Below, piece by piece: positions 6,756 through 14,474 of a DNA stretch of 24,774 bases. Positions within the stretch are counted from its first letter, which is position 1. Each line of letters opens with the position of its first letter. The stretch is from the IMG/VR virus record IMGVR_UViG_3300031523_000007, positions 1-24,774 of that record. One strand, given 5' to 3'. A model generated the notes under the pieces. It made no database searches. It was not told the origin of the DNA and saw only the letters and a program-made list of their open reading frames with translations. This DNA comes from a virus. The translations under genes and the position numbers were made by a program.

Positions 6756-8030
6756 TTAACCAAAGAACTGAGTAGCGAACATTGGGTTCATTACACCGTA
6801 TGCAGGTCTGAAATCAATACGGATCTTCTGAACATTCTGCTCGAAGCCAACACCCTTCGAGATACGGAATTGCAAACCGTCCTCTGTGGTTGCGACTGTA
6901 TCAGTAGAGTAAAGTTTCTCAATAGGCACAGAACCCATAGAGAACGCTTGACGATGCCATGCAAGGTTAGGCTGAATCAGTGTAGAAGCAGCGCCACCAA
7001 GGACAATAACGTCATTATCGGCAATTACCTGAGATACCGTATTGTACTGACCGGCAGCCTCAAAGATTGCTGGACCAGTAACTTTCAAAGTACCCGCGCC
7101 AGATCCGTTTAAAGTAACGGTTTGAGTGACAGTTCCCGTCCACAACACAGCCGCACCAGCCGAACCAATGATAGGCTGGCGAGTTGACAAGTTAAGGCGA
7201 TTAATTGCACCAGATGCCGCTGTAACAGTAACAGTTTCACCGGCTGCAATAACCAAGTTAGCTTGAAAAGCATCAACAGTAATATCTTGCGTCATAGTGT
7301 CCTTAGCAGCCAGATAAGTAGCTGTAGGGGCACCATTTACAGCACCAGTTCGATCAGAACCCGTACCAGTGGTATAGCTTGCAAGGGTAGTGCAAGACTT
7401 AACGCTAAGACCGGCAAAATTATCGGTAATGGTCGCCATCTTGTTAGCACCGCTTTCGCCAGTTTCGCCGCCAAGGCTTCGCTGATTACTTGCTAATGCA
7501 ATTTGTACAAACGGATTAACCGCAGCACACCAAGGCGCATCCATAGGAACGCCAGAGGATTGCATCAAAGCACCCGCAGCCGCAACATGATCCCAAGTGG
7601 TAACCGCTGTGCCGGCTGTACCAGATTTTAAGCCACTGTTATTCATCATAAACTTAGCAAAGTCTAATTCTAAATCAGTTTTGATGCGTGTCGCCATAGG
7701 TGCAAGCAACTGATCAAGTTGATCCATTTTAAGGGCTTCGTTAGCTTCTTTGAAGTCAACAAATACAGTAAAGTAATCTTGAACAACGCCGGACGCTTTA
7801 CCAGTTATGATATCGTCCTTAGTTGCGCCGGAAATGTCACCGGCTGATGTACGGATGGATTTGTAATCGGTAGGACGTTTAAAGTCAACAATCTCGCCAA
7901 CTGATGGATCAAAACGACCCGTTAAAAGTTGTGTGTCAACATTTTTAGTTAAAACACGCTCACTATCAAATCTCTCAAGAAACACTTTAGCCAGAGGGCG
8001 AGTGATGTTTGAGTCAAAGTTATTAGCCAT
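6756..8030 (-). CDS. Major capsid protein, P22 coat-like
   Basis: 424 aa from the ATG at 8030, chosen because GGAGG lies 5 nt upstream; the open frame continues further upstream without a ribosome site. Length is close to the 430 residues of P22 coat. Motifs of the P22-type HK97-fold coat family: N-terminal ANNFDSNITRPLAKVFLERF, VLTKNVDTQLLTGRFDPSVG, GEIVDFKRPTDY, the spine-helix region EANEALKMDQLDQLLAPMATRIKTDLELDFAKFM, and MDAPWCAAVNPFVQIALASNQRSL. A Thr/Val/Gly-rich stretch at about 255-345 probably corresponds to the inserted I-domain region. It ends YGVMNPMFATQFFG. Scaffold lies directly upstream and a strong terminator follows. Confidence 0.93.
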   Translation of the reverse strand: MANNFDSNITRPLAKVFLERFDSERVLTKNVDTQLLTGRFDPSVGEIVDFKRPTDYKSIRTSAGDISGATKDDIITGKASGVVQDYFTVFVDFKEANEALKMDQLDQLLAPMATRIKTDLELDFAKFMMNNSGLKSGTAGTAVTTWDHVAAAGALMQSSGVPMDAPWCAAVNPFVQIALASNQRSLGGETGESGANKMATITDNFAGLSVKSCTTLASYTTGTGSDRTGAVNGAPTATYLAAKDTMTQDITVDAFQANLVIAAGETVTVTAASGAINRLNLSTRQPIIGSAGAAVLWTGTVTQTVTLNGSGAGTLKVTGPAIFEAAGQYNTVSQVIADNDVIVLGGAASTLIQPNLAWHRQAFSMGSVPIEKLYSTDTVATTEDGLQFRISKGVGFEQNVQKIRIDFRPAYGVMNPMFATQFFG

Positions 8031-8143
8031 GATGGCCTCCAATAAATTAAAATTAAGGTTGAATAATAAACTGGTTGCTAAGGCCAATACTTACTTGTAG
8101 CGAACAAACTAAAAACGGCTTAAGGCTACCGTAACCTTTTAAA
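8031..8143. other. Scaffold-coat intergenic region
   Basis: 113 bases with no gene. On the minus strand a short imperfect hairpin (ACGG, ten bases containing CTTAAG, CCGT, then five T at about 8113-8133) could act as a weak attenuator. AT-rich sequence follows before the coat ribosome site. I see no convincing sigma70 promoter for the coat gene here. Confidence 0.35.
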
Positions 8144-8986
8144 TTAACTAAACGTTGCGCCACTAGGGCCACGTTCTTTCTTTGCCGTTGCCTTGCCGTC
8201 TAATCGGTCAGCAGGTGGCGGCGCTTTACTTGATTTCTTTTTAAGCAATGCAGCTTTTGCTTTAATGCCTGATAAAAACGCTCCACCCCTTGTAGGGTTA
8301 GCATTATGTATATCAACTAAGTCATACATTTCCATCGGATTAGCTTCTAAGTACAAAGCAATCAATGGGCCGTCTGAATCGTCTAGTATTTCCGAGGCTA
8401 AATAACCGCCAACACCAGCTTGCACTAAAGTATTTTCTGCCCGCGATAATGCAACCGCATCGACACCTAACTTTTTACCAGCATCAACAAATTTAGTTTG
8501 CTGCGCCTGTTGAGTTTCGTATGCTTCACGCTTTGCCGCTTGATCTGCCGCAGCATCACGCGCTTTATTGCTTTGAATTTGATAATCCGCATTAGCCCGG
8601 CTAACCATTGCCGCGTCCCTATCCCGCATCTTCTGCTCATAGTTTTCATCCCATGAATCAGGCAGTTCGGGCACTACAACATCAGCAACTACCGGCGCTC
8701 GCTTACTTTCAAAATCATTTAACCGCTTTTCAAGATCATTAGCTCTACGCTCTTGCTCTCTAAACTTTCGATGCTGTTTATCAATTGCTTTTTTAAACCC
8801 GTCTGGGCCTTCAACTTCAACACCATCTACTGTAGCGGATTGCTCTGTACTTTTTTCACCCTCATCAGGGCTATCAGGCGCTAACTCTGACTCATCAGCT
8901 ACATCTGTCAAAACTTCTGGCTCAACAACGTCTTGATCGTCGCTATCGTATGTAATGCCAATACTGCCTTCTTGTAGCTCGCTCAT
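8144..8986 (-). CDS. Scaffolding protein
   Basis: 280 aa, highly charged and mostly helical, located immediately upstream of the coat gene as in P22. The N-terminal 60 residues are very acidic (Asp/Glu with Ser). A basic coiled-coil section follows (KKAIDKQHRKFREQERRANDLEKRLNDFE, about 65-93), then a long Ala/Gln-rich helical middle, a LGVDAVALSRAENTLVQAG domain, and a basic C-terminus (KAKAALLKKKSSKAPPP). Scaffolding proteins bind coat through a small basic C-terminal helix-turn-helix, consistent with that end. It co-assembles with coat into procapsids and exits before DNA packaging. ATG at 8986 has AAAGGA 8 nt upstream. Confidence 0.83.
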   Translation of the reverse strand: MSELQEGSIGITYDSDDQDVVEPEVLTDVADESELAPDSPDEGEKSTEQSATVDGVEVEGPDGFKKAIDKQHRKFREQERRANDLEKRLNDFESKRAPVVADVVVPELPDSWDENYEQKMRDRDAAMVSRANADYQIQSNKARDAAADQAAKREAYETQQAQQTKFVDAGKKLGVDAVALSRAENTLVQAGVGGYLASEILDDSDGPLIALYLEANPMEMYDLVDIHNANPTRGGAFLSGIKAKAALLKKKSSKAPPPADRLDGKATAKKERGPSGATFS

Positions 8987-9088
8987 GCTTATATCCTTTA
9001 ATGCCGTGATGTGGTCACGTACCAGACATATATTATTTCATAAGTAAAGGAGATATAAACCGCTTAACGGTTACTTTTCTTTAGGCGT
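8987..9088. promoter_or_regulatory. Scaffold leader with two short palindromes and a weak possible promoter
   Basis: Lies between the moron terminator and the scaffold start. It has two perfect small inverted repeats: AACCG-5-CGGTT (9058-9072) and CGTGA-5-TCACG (9005-9019). On the minus strand TTTATA (9054-9059), 18 nt and TAATAT (9030-9035) form a weak sigma70-like pair, four matches in each hexamer. Something must restart transcription for scaffold and coat after the terminator unless read-through or antitermination suffices. These are suggestions, not firm sites. Confidence 0.3.
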
Positions 9089-9113
9089 AAAAAAACCCCA
9101 ATAAAGGGGCTTT
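9089..9113 (-). terminator. Rho-independent terminator closing the portal-scaffold cassette
   Basis: On the minus strand: AAAGCCCC, loop TTTATT, GGGG followed by seven T. The CCCC/GGGG stem is extended by A-T pairs around a one-base mismatch. It lies 20 nt after the last small gene of the cassette (stop at 9133) and 100 nt before scaffold, so it ends transcripts that begin at the 10304-10331 promoter. Confidence 0.85.
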
Positions 9114-9132
9114 AGGAAGTTAAATGGCTGCA

Positions 9133-9357
9133 TCAAAACTGCTTAACTAAAGTTCCATCATTTAATAGGTCGTATATTTCTTTATCGCTCATAGATAAAC
9201 GCCCGTCATTTTTCAACCTAATTAAAACATCATAAGCGAAAGCTACAGCAACATCATTAGCATATTCTGCATATACCCCATCAGATAAGCCAGACATTTG
9301 ATACTGATGCTCTATGCAATTTAAGTGCGATTGCATAGATATGATCATATCGCCCAT
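9133..9357 (-). CDS. Small cassette protein, unknown (74 aa)
   Basis: Fifth and last gene of the cassette between portal and scaffold. ATG at 9357 starts two bases after the stop of the Phd-like gene, with AAGGAT as ribosome site. The product MGDMIISMQSHLNCIEHQYQ... reads as mainly helical, with a middle AYDVLIRLKNDGRLSMSDKEIYDLLND that resembles a small helix-turn-helix but is not diagnostic. Soluble, no signal peptide or membrane segment. I do not recognise the family. The terminator follows 20 nt downstream. Confidence 0.6.
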   Translation of the reverse strand: MGDMIISMQSHLNCIEHQYQMSGLSDGVYAEYANDVAVAFAYDVLIRLKNDGRLSMSDKEIYDLLNDGTLVKQF

Positions 9358-9359
9358 TA

Positions 9360-9521
9360 TTATTTATCCTTAATCAGTTTTTTGTCATACGGCACCATCA
9401 AAGCCTTAAGCTCTACCGTTCTATCTAATCGCTTAAACTCAACTATGCAGCCGCCATCTTGCACAGCCTCGCGGATCTCCTGGCGCTTTTCGTTTAAATC
9501 TCTAGCTGTAAATGTCTTCAT
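9360..9521 (-). CDS. 53-aa Phd/antitoxin-like small protein
   Basis: A 53-codon gene overlapping its upstream neighbour as ATGA (9518-9521), with AAAGGTG ahead of the ATG. The N-terminus MKTFTARDLNEKRQEIREAV, then QDGGCIVEFKRLDRTVELKALMVPYDKK, follows the layout of Phd/YefM N-terminal domains: a short strand, an A-R-x-L-N helix, a second helix, a Gly-Gly turn and a beta strand with basic residues. It lacks the usual C-terminal toxin-binding tail, and no toxin-like gene is evident next to it. It could be a small DNA-binding regulator of the cassette. Family assignment is tentative; that this is a gene is well supported by coupling. Confidence 0.6.
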   Translation of the reverse strand: MKTFTARDLNEKRQEIREAVQDGGCIVEFKRLDRTVELKALMVPYDKKLIKDK

Positions 9522-9751
9522 AGCGCAACACCTTTATCATTATTGATAGCCTTTGCATGGTTAATATGCTTAAGTCTATCTTGTGCAGCAATAAGGGATT
9601 CAACCTTTATCCAGCGGGCATTGGAGCCAATCAAGCCCTTCATTGACGACCAACAACCGACGCCATTGCCCATCATATAAAATTGATAACCAAAAACCCA
9701 ATGCCCGCGCCTAACGCCATACGAACCATCATTAAACTTAACTATTTTCAT
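9518..9751 (-). CDS. Small cassette protein, unknown (77 aa)
   Basis: Third cassette gene. Sequence begins MKIVKFNDGSYGVRRGHWVFGYQFYMMGNG and is rich in Gly, Tyr and Trp. This suggests a small beta sheet, followed by a helical half (ARWIKVESLIAAQDRLKHINHAKAI). Basic and soluble. Small phage proteins of the form 'K-f-n-d-G-x-Y-G-v-R' occur in many phages, but I know no function for them. Spacing of 2 nt from the preceding stop and ATGA overlap with the following gene show one operon. Confidence 0.62.
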   Translation of the reverse strand: MKIVKFNDGSYGVRRGHWVFGYQFYMMGNGVGCWSSMKGLIGSNARWIKVESLIAAQDRLKHINHAKAINNDKGVAL

Positions 9752-9753
9752 GC

Positions 9754-9936
9754 CTAACCCTTCTTTACTAAAGGTGAATCTATTTTAAATTCTTCTATGT
9801 CATAATCATTATATTTACATGATTTATCACAATTAAGTGCTATTTCTTTGTAACCTTCTGCAATAGCTTTGCTTGAGTAAACGCCAAGAACTTCGCTAAA
9901 CTCATAAGGGTAAATAACTACTAAAACGTAAATCAT
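9754..9936 (-). CDS. Small cassette protein, unknown (60 aa)
   Basis: Second cassette gene, ATG at 9936, 3 nt after the first gene's stop, with AAGGAT about 6 nt upstream. Sequence MIYVLVVIYPYEFSEVLGVYSSKAIAEGYK has the shape of a beta strand, a loop and a helix carrying E-V-x-G-V-Y-x-S-x-x-x-A. It then ends with an acidic beta segment (YDIEEFKIDSP). This outline is common in tiny phage proteins of unknown role. The hydrophobic N-terminus looks like a buried strand rather than a signal peptide. Confidence 0.6.
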   Translation of the reverse strand: MIYVLVVIYPYEFSEVLGVYSSKAIAEGYKEIALNCDKSCKYNDYDIEEFKIDSPLVKKG

Positions 9937-9939
9937 TCT

Positions 9940-10278
9940 TTAATCCTTAGCTTTCAATGATAACTGATAGCCGGCTTTAAATTGTGCCAGAGGCCCGCCT
10001 GACCAAGAGACTTTGACTTCTGACTGACCAGAGCGAGCGCGGACAATAGCCGCCAGCTCAGCGTCTTCATGTTCTGTGTCATCCCTTTTGGTTAGCTTGT
10101 ATTCGTATATAGGTTCTACTTTTTTAAGATTGTAACCCCCTATATCAGATGACATAGCCACTAACCTATTGAATTGGGAGGTGTAACGATCTAACGCTTT
10201 CTGATTAACGCACACCTTATCAATATCAAACCCTAGCGCATCACATAGCGCTGTTAGTAGTTTCATTTCATTTGTCAT
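9940..10278 (-). CDS. First gene of portal-scaffold cassette, unknown (112 aa)
   Basis: First gene after the cassette promoter, with a textbook AGGAG site 7 nt before the ATG at 10278. The product is soluble: MTNEMKLLTALCDALGFDIDKVCVNQKALD, helical at the N-terminus with two cysteines, a basic middle (YEYKLTKRDD), an acidic helix (EHEDAELAAIVRARSG) and a short beta-like C-terminus. I do not recognise it. Strong promoter plus strong ribosome site imply it is the best expressed product of the cassette. Confidence 0.62.
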   Translation of the reverse strand: MTNEMKLLTALCDALGFDIDKVCVNQKALDRYTSQFNRLVAMSSDIGGYNLKKVEPIYEYKLTKRDDTEHEDAELAAIVRARSGQSEVKVSWSGGPLAQFKAGYQLSLKAKD

Positions 10279-10303
10279 TATCTATCTCCTGTTAGTGTTT
10301 AAC

Positions 10304-10331
10304 AGTATACACAATAATAAACCCTAGTCAA
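10304..10331 (-). promoter_or_regulatory. Sigma70 promoter of the portal-scaffold cassette
   Basis: On the minus strand TTGACT, a 16-nt spacer and TATACT, five of six matches in each hexamer. It starts 17 nt beyond the portal stop and lies 26 nt upstream of the first cassette ATG. The -35 box lies in the loop of a small hairpin (AAGCCCT / AGGGTTT, about 10319-10338), which may weakly terminate portal transcripts. Confidence 0.78.
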
Positions 10332-10347
10332 AGGGCTTATTGGTTGG

Positions 10348-12516
10348 CTAAATGGTTTCTGCTATTTCGTCTTGTTGGTTATCTATCTGGCCTATTTGCT
10401 GCGTTACTATCTCAGATCCCGCGCCCATTGAATCAGTAATGATTTTAAGCGTCTGCGCTTGAGTGTGCAAAGCTTCATACACCTGATTCTGACCTTTAAT
10501 ATTAGCTTCAATAAACTCTTGCTGTTGCTTAGACTGTTGCGCTTGCTGTGTCATCATAAGCTTTAGCTCTTCCATATCTAGCTTATCGGCTTTGTATTGA
10601 GCCTCCATTAGATCTTTTTGCTCTTTGATTCGCAGCTCTTCCTGTTTCAATACGCCTCTATTCTGTACGTCCGCAGTCTCAGCCATTACACGTTCAACTT
10701 CTGCCTGTGCAATCTTTTCATCTGGGCTTAATTCTTTTGGTTGCCCTTGTGCCGCTTGCATAGCCTTCTCAAGCTCTTCTTTTTCTTCCTTGGTATATTG
10801 TGACTCAGGTATAGCGCCGCTCTGCAGCATGCGTGCACGCACCCGTTCGGCTGCAATGTCGATGCCTGGCGCTGATATATTTTGAAGCCTAATGTCAGCC
10901 GTTAAATCACCAAGACCAGGAACAGATAGAGACAATTTATCAAGAGCATCTACGGTTTCTTTTTGCCTGCTAGAGAACATGTCGCCCACTTCACAAGTAA
11001 CATCATAGTTACCTTGAGAAAGATCGTTTAAAAATACGGGCTCACCCGTCTCTTCGTCTAACGTCATTTCATTCAGAGCAATCATTTCGTATGATCCATC
11101 CTCATTTAAAAGGCGCTTTTGTGATGACGAATCATAAAGATTAGGGATAGCATTGATCAATACTTTGGCCGTGTAGCACTGTGCTATCTCGCGAGATTTA
11201 AAGTATTTAATCGTACCCGTATCTGACCGGCTATTAAGTGCGTCAATAGCAACGCCAGACAACGATTGATCTATGTCGCCATTCTGTAAGGGCGCTCTAG
11301 CTGATCCTGTTTGAATGTCGCTAAGGCTATTTAGCGCTGCTTGTTGTACGCCTGCGCTTACTTGCGGAGTCTGACCCATCATGGGAGGCCCTGGAGCCAT
11401 AGGATCTGGAGTATACAAATAAACCCGCTTGGCGCTTACGCTCATGTTAGTCGCAGCATCGCGGTCGCTGACATTGCCTAGCTGAACCCTTGAGGCCCAA
11501 GTAACCGCAGGCGGCGATAACGCAACGTCTTCAATTTCTCGGCTTCTAGCGTAGTTATATGTGAACTGAGCATCAAGCAACTTCTCGATGGCACCACGAT
11601 AAAGAATTTTACCCTCTCGCACTTTAAAGTTGCCAAACATGGGCGCAATAGGTAAATCTTTAAACACAGTATCTTGAGGCTTATTTAAGAATTCAGTAGC
11701 ATCAAACATGCGACTCATTACTTTATGACCCTTTTTCTTGCGTCGATATTTAACCGTTTGGCCTTGCGCTGCTTTCTCGTCTACAACCTTTTTAAATTCG
11801 TCGTTATCTTCGTACACTGCGCCATCTGACATAATTACTAATTCAAGATCTATCTTTTTCTTGTAGAGTATGCGGCCAACAGTAATAAAATCCGGCTTGT
11901 GTTCGTAGCTTTCAAATGTTCGATTGCTGCCTATCGATTGCTTTGAGCCATCAGGAAATTGCTCATCGTAATCATCCGGAGTAATGTCATCAAGGATGAA
12001 TACGTGGTTAGCATCGCTCATATCCTGCATGGTTGCTGCCGTGTCAAACCACACGCGATCTTCATAGTTAGATATATTTTTGATAATAAAATCTTGATCA
12101 AAAGAATCATTGTCAACATAATCGGTGTAGATCTCCCAACCACCTAGGCCAGCCTCTACAACTGAACGACTAGCCGCATTATAAACATGAGAAGCATTGC
12201 TTATCGTTTGAATGTTGCGTATTAGCCCATCGTATGTCTTGGCTAGATCTTTAGTGGCGGTACCACCAGAAGGCATGACCCTAATGCCAAAGTTTGCACC
12301 CTCAATCTCTCCCGCTATCCCATCTACAACAGGGTTTAACTTGTCGAACGTATAGCGAGGCCGCCCATTCATCTTGGCAATTATTTCAGGCTCCCATTGG
12401 CCGTCAACTTTATCTAATACATTATGACACTTTCGCACCATCTCGCGTAAATCACTCTCAGCTTTTTTAGACTCGCTTAAAAGCTCGTTAACTTTCTTTA
12501 TATCATCGTATTTCAT
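10348..12516 (-). CDS. Portal protein, P22-like
   Basis: 722 aa, matching the large P22 portal family (about 725 residues). Family features: N-terminal helical region with WEPEIIAKMNGRPRYTFDKLNPVVDGIAGEI (41-72), AASRSVVEAGLGGWEIYTDY, the NYEDRVWFDTAATMQDMSDANHVFI strand pair, KYRRKKKGHKVMSRMF, LPIAPMFGNFKVREGKILYRGAIEKLLDAQFTYNYARSREIEDVAL, and a long C-terminal coiled-coil barrel rich in Gln, Glu and Lys from about residue 575. It forms the dodecameric DNA channel at the head vertex, docks the terminase and binds the gp4-like protein. It starts 4 nt after the TerL stop. Confidence 0.94.
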   Translation of the reverse strand: MKYDDIKKVNELLSESKKAESDLREMVRKCHNVLDKVDGQWEPEIIAKMNGRPRYTFDKLNPVVDGIAGEIEGANFGIRVMPSGGTATKDLAKTYDGLIRNIQTISNASHVYNAASRSVVEAGLGGWEIYTDYVDNDSFDQDFIIKNISNYEDRVWFDTAATMQDMSDANHVFILDDITPDDYDEQFPDGSKQSIGSNRTFESYEHKPDFITVGRILYKKKIDLELVIMSDGAVYEDNDEFKKVVDEKAAQGQTVKYRRKKKGHKVMSRMFDATEFLNKPQDTVFKDLPIAPMFGNFKVREGKILYRGAIEKLLDAQFTYNYARSREIEDVALSPPAVTWASRVQLGNVSDRDAATNMSVSAKRVYLYTPDPMAPGPPMMGQTPQVSAGVQQAALNSLSDIQTGSARAPLQNGDIDQSLSGVAIDALNSRSDTGTIKYFKSREIAQCYTAKVLINAIPNLYDSSSQKRLLNEDGSYEMIALNEMTLDEETGEPVFLNDLSQGNYDVTCEVGDMFSSRQKETVDALDKLSLSVPGLGDLTADIRLQNISAPGIDIAAERVRARMLQSGAIPESQYTKEEKEELEKAMQAAQGQPKELSPDEKIAQAEVERVMAETADVQNRGVLKQEELRIKEQKDLMEAQYKADKLDMEELKLMMTQQAQQSKQQQEFIEANIKGQNQVYEALHTQAQTLKIITDSMGAGSEIVTQQIGQIDNQQDEIAETI

Positions 12517-12520
12517 TTAA

Positions 12521-14017
12521 TCACCATAAGGAATTGTGTCCCATTTCAAAATCATCATTAACAGCAGAGTAAGGGTATAAGCACATCATCAAAGAATCTG
12601 CACCACCTGGCGACTCTATGCCGTTCTTTTTCATGTCAGCCTTAGCCATTATTTGCTCAAGGCCGTTATTGTTCTTTACTCTTGGCACTCTGCAAACTTG
12701 CGATCGCAAAGCGTCCATATCATCAACGCCATCAGAATCAATACTTAACATATCGTCGGGATCTATGTACTCACCCCTTACTACGCATCGATAAGTGTTG
12801 TAAACCCTTCTAGCCAGCTTGTCTATATAAAACTGAGCTCGGTTATTCTTAAATTGTTGATAATAATAAACGGCCTCATGGTTATCTTTGGCCGGTCTAT
12901 ATTCTTTTAGCGCATCATCTTGACCCCTGCCAGACAATGAACCTTTAAACATGTGATAGCTTGTGCTTGTGCCTTTGAATGCTTTGTCTATCTGACTCTT
13001 TGAGCCTGCGCCCATTCCGTCACCATCCCAAACAAAGCAATCGGCGCCCTCTGATTTGGCCAATGCTATAGCCCAATCAACACCCTCATCAACCTCGCCC
13101 ACATACGACTCTACCACGCGCTTAACAATTGAACCTGTACGACTAACAAAGCCTTTACTATCGCCACCTGTGCCGCTTAAATCATGCGCTGCTACTGTCG
13201 CGCCTTCATCTCTAAATACGTTTTGCAAGTGCGGCAATTTATGTGCGTCAATACAAGCATCAAACCATTCAGGTTTAATAATTGAACCATCTACTTCATC
13301 GTAATACTTGCCTAACCACTTGCTATCATATTCTGCTAAGCTCAAATGCTCTTTGTCATCCAATCGCTCAACCTCAAGTCCTGAATCTGCAAACCACGGA
13401 TTATCATTATAATTGACTTCAATCACTATCATCAAATCATCTTCATAATAACCGCACCGAGCTAACTCGTTCTCAGCCCTTGACAATAATTTCTTGGCTA
13501 CTGGATCAGCTCTTGACCCCCTGTTCATAGTGACCCATATTTCGGGTGTCTCTACAATCTCACCCTTTAGCGCTGCTTCTTTAGCCTCTAAAGGTGTGAC
13601 CCGTATCGATGCTGTCAATATCTTTAGCGTTTGAGCGGATAAGCCCTCACCCTCTTCTATCCATAGGCCATGAGCATTAACACCTTTTAACGATGTTATG
13701 TTACGTGCCAAGCCCTTGTAAAATGCTCTACCGCCTGACTTATGATCTATCTCCGATCGCTTAGGCTCAAACCCTGTTACCTCAAGCCGTTGGATCTCAT
13801 CTAGTAAAGTTTGGTGTACTGAGTCATCAATTGAGTTTTGAAACTCTCTCGCACAACACCATCGCTTGCCAGACATTACTTGAGATAATACATAATCAGC
13901 AACAAAGATAGTCTTGGTCGAAGCTCGACCACCAACCAATATTTTTATCCGCTTTTTCTTTTGAAGTAATACGCCTAACTTATCAACGCATTCAATCTTT
14001 AACAGAGACTCCGACAA
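12521..14017 (-). CDS. terL: Terminase large subunit, TTG start
   Basis: 498 aa packaging motor. ATPase domain: Walker A ILVGGRASTKT (K35), CCAREFQNSIDDSV (54-67), Walker B/catalytic acid LWIEEGE (118-124), coupling motif VTMNRGSRADPVAK (162-175). Nuclease domain: AAHDLSGTGGDSKGF (D279), FVWDGDGMGAG (D331, D333), and an acidic SIDSDGVDDMDALRSQV near the end, giving the RNase H-like metal site. The only plausible start is TTG at 14017, preceded by GGGGG with a 6-nt spacer; the next Met is residue 48, inside the ATPase core. It overlaps TerS by 26 nt. Ser-Thr-Lys-Thr in Walker A is a less common variant of the GxGKS/T form. Confidence 0.92.
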   Translation of the reverse strand: MSESLLKIECVDKLGVLLQKKKRIKILVGGRASTKTIFVADYVLSQVMSGKRWCCAREFQNSIDDSVHQTLLDEIQRLEVTGFEPKRSEIDHKSGGRAFYKGLARNITSLKGVNAHGLWIEEGEGLSAQTLKILTASIRVTPLEAKEAALKGEIVETPEIWVTMNRGSRADPVAKKLLSRAENELARCGYYEDDLMIVIEVNYNDNPWFADSGLEVERLDDKEHLSLAEYDSKWLGKYYDEVDGSIIKPEWFDACIDAHKLPHLQNVFRDEGATVAAHDLSGTGGDSKGFVSRTGSIVKRVVESYVGEVDEGVDWAIALAKSEGADCFVWDGDGMGAGSKSQIDKAFKGTSTSYHMFKGSLSGRGQDDALKEYRPAKDNHEAVYYYQQFKNNRAQFYIDKLARRVYNTYRCVVRGEYIDPDDMLSIDSDGVDDMDALRSQVCRVPRVKNNNGLEQIMAKADMKKNGIESPGGADSLMMCLYPYSAVNDDFEMGHNSLW

Positions 14018-14459
14018 ACTGAACCCCCGTTATTTCAATTGGTTTATCGCCCCCACTATGCTTAGCGTCTACTTTGTCAACCAGCAATCCTGCAATTTTA
14101 GCCTTGCCCATACTCGCTTGAATCATTGCGGAAGGACTAGCCAAGCAAGCGCCCTCACCGTCCTCTGACCCCTTGCTACCCTTTGCTAATGTCCTTGCCT
14201 CATCTAACTCATCAATAGCCTGTCTAGCAGTGTATAAGGCCTCTTCCTCGGCTTCCCCTCTAATGCTCTCATGCAATTGGCTAATCATGCACTGAACATT
14301 TACCAGCTTATGAAAGTCAACTGCTTTCGTGCTTAGCGAGCTTGGCTTTGCTTTTGACTCTGGGAAAACTGCTCTAATCGCTCTTGTCTTGTCACCATAC
14401 AGAACAAAAGACTCGGCATATTTAATTACTTGAACCTCTGTTGGTTTGCCAAAACTCAT
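13992..14459 (-). CDS. terS: Terminase small subunit
   Basis: 155 aa directly upstream of and overlapping TerL. N-terminal DNA-binding domain of the Terminase_2 pattern: QVIKYAESFVLYGDKTRAIRAVFPESKAKPSSLSTKAVDFHKLVNVQCMISQL (10-62), meaning F-x-x-x-Y-x-G-D/N-x-T-x-A followed by a second helix pair and V...I. A central acidic helical oligomerisation region follows (RGEAEEEALYTARQAIDELDEA), then a C-terminal tail (PIEITGVQFVGVSVKD) that should bind TerL or portal. It recognises the packaging site and regulates TerL. ATG at 14459 with AAGGA 6 nt upstream. Confidence 0.85.
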   Translation of the reverse strand: MSFGKPTEVQVIKYAESFVLYGDKTRAIRAVFPESKAKPSSLSTKAVDFHKLVNVQCMISQLHESIRGEAEEEALYTARQAIDELDEARTLAKGSKGSEDGEGACLASPSAMIQASMGKAKIAGLLVDKVDAKHSGGDKPIEITGVQFVGVSVKD

Positions 14460-14474
14460 AATAAATCCTTACTT

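Noticed and set aside
9005-9019. A CRP binding site (TGTGA-N6-TCACA) before scaffold
   Set aside because: The half sites are CGTGA and TCACG with a 5-bp centre, which does not match CRP spacing or sequence.
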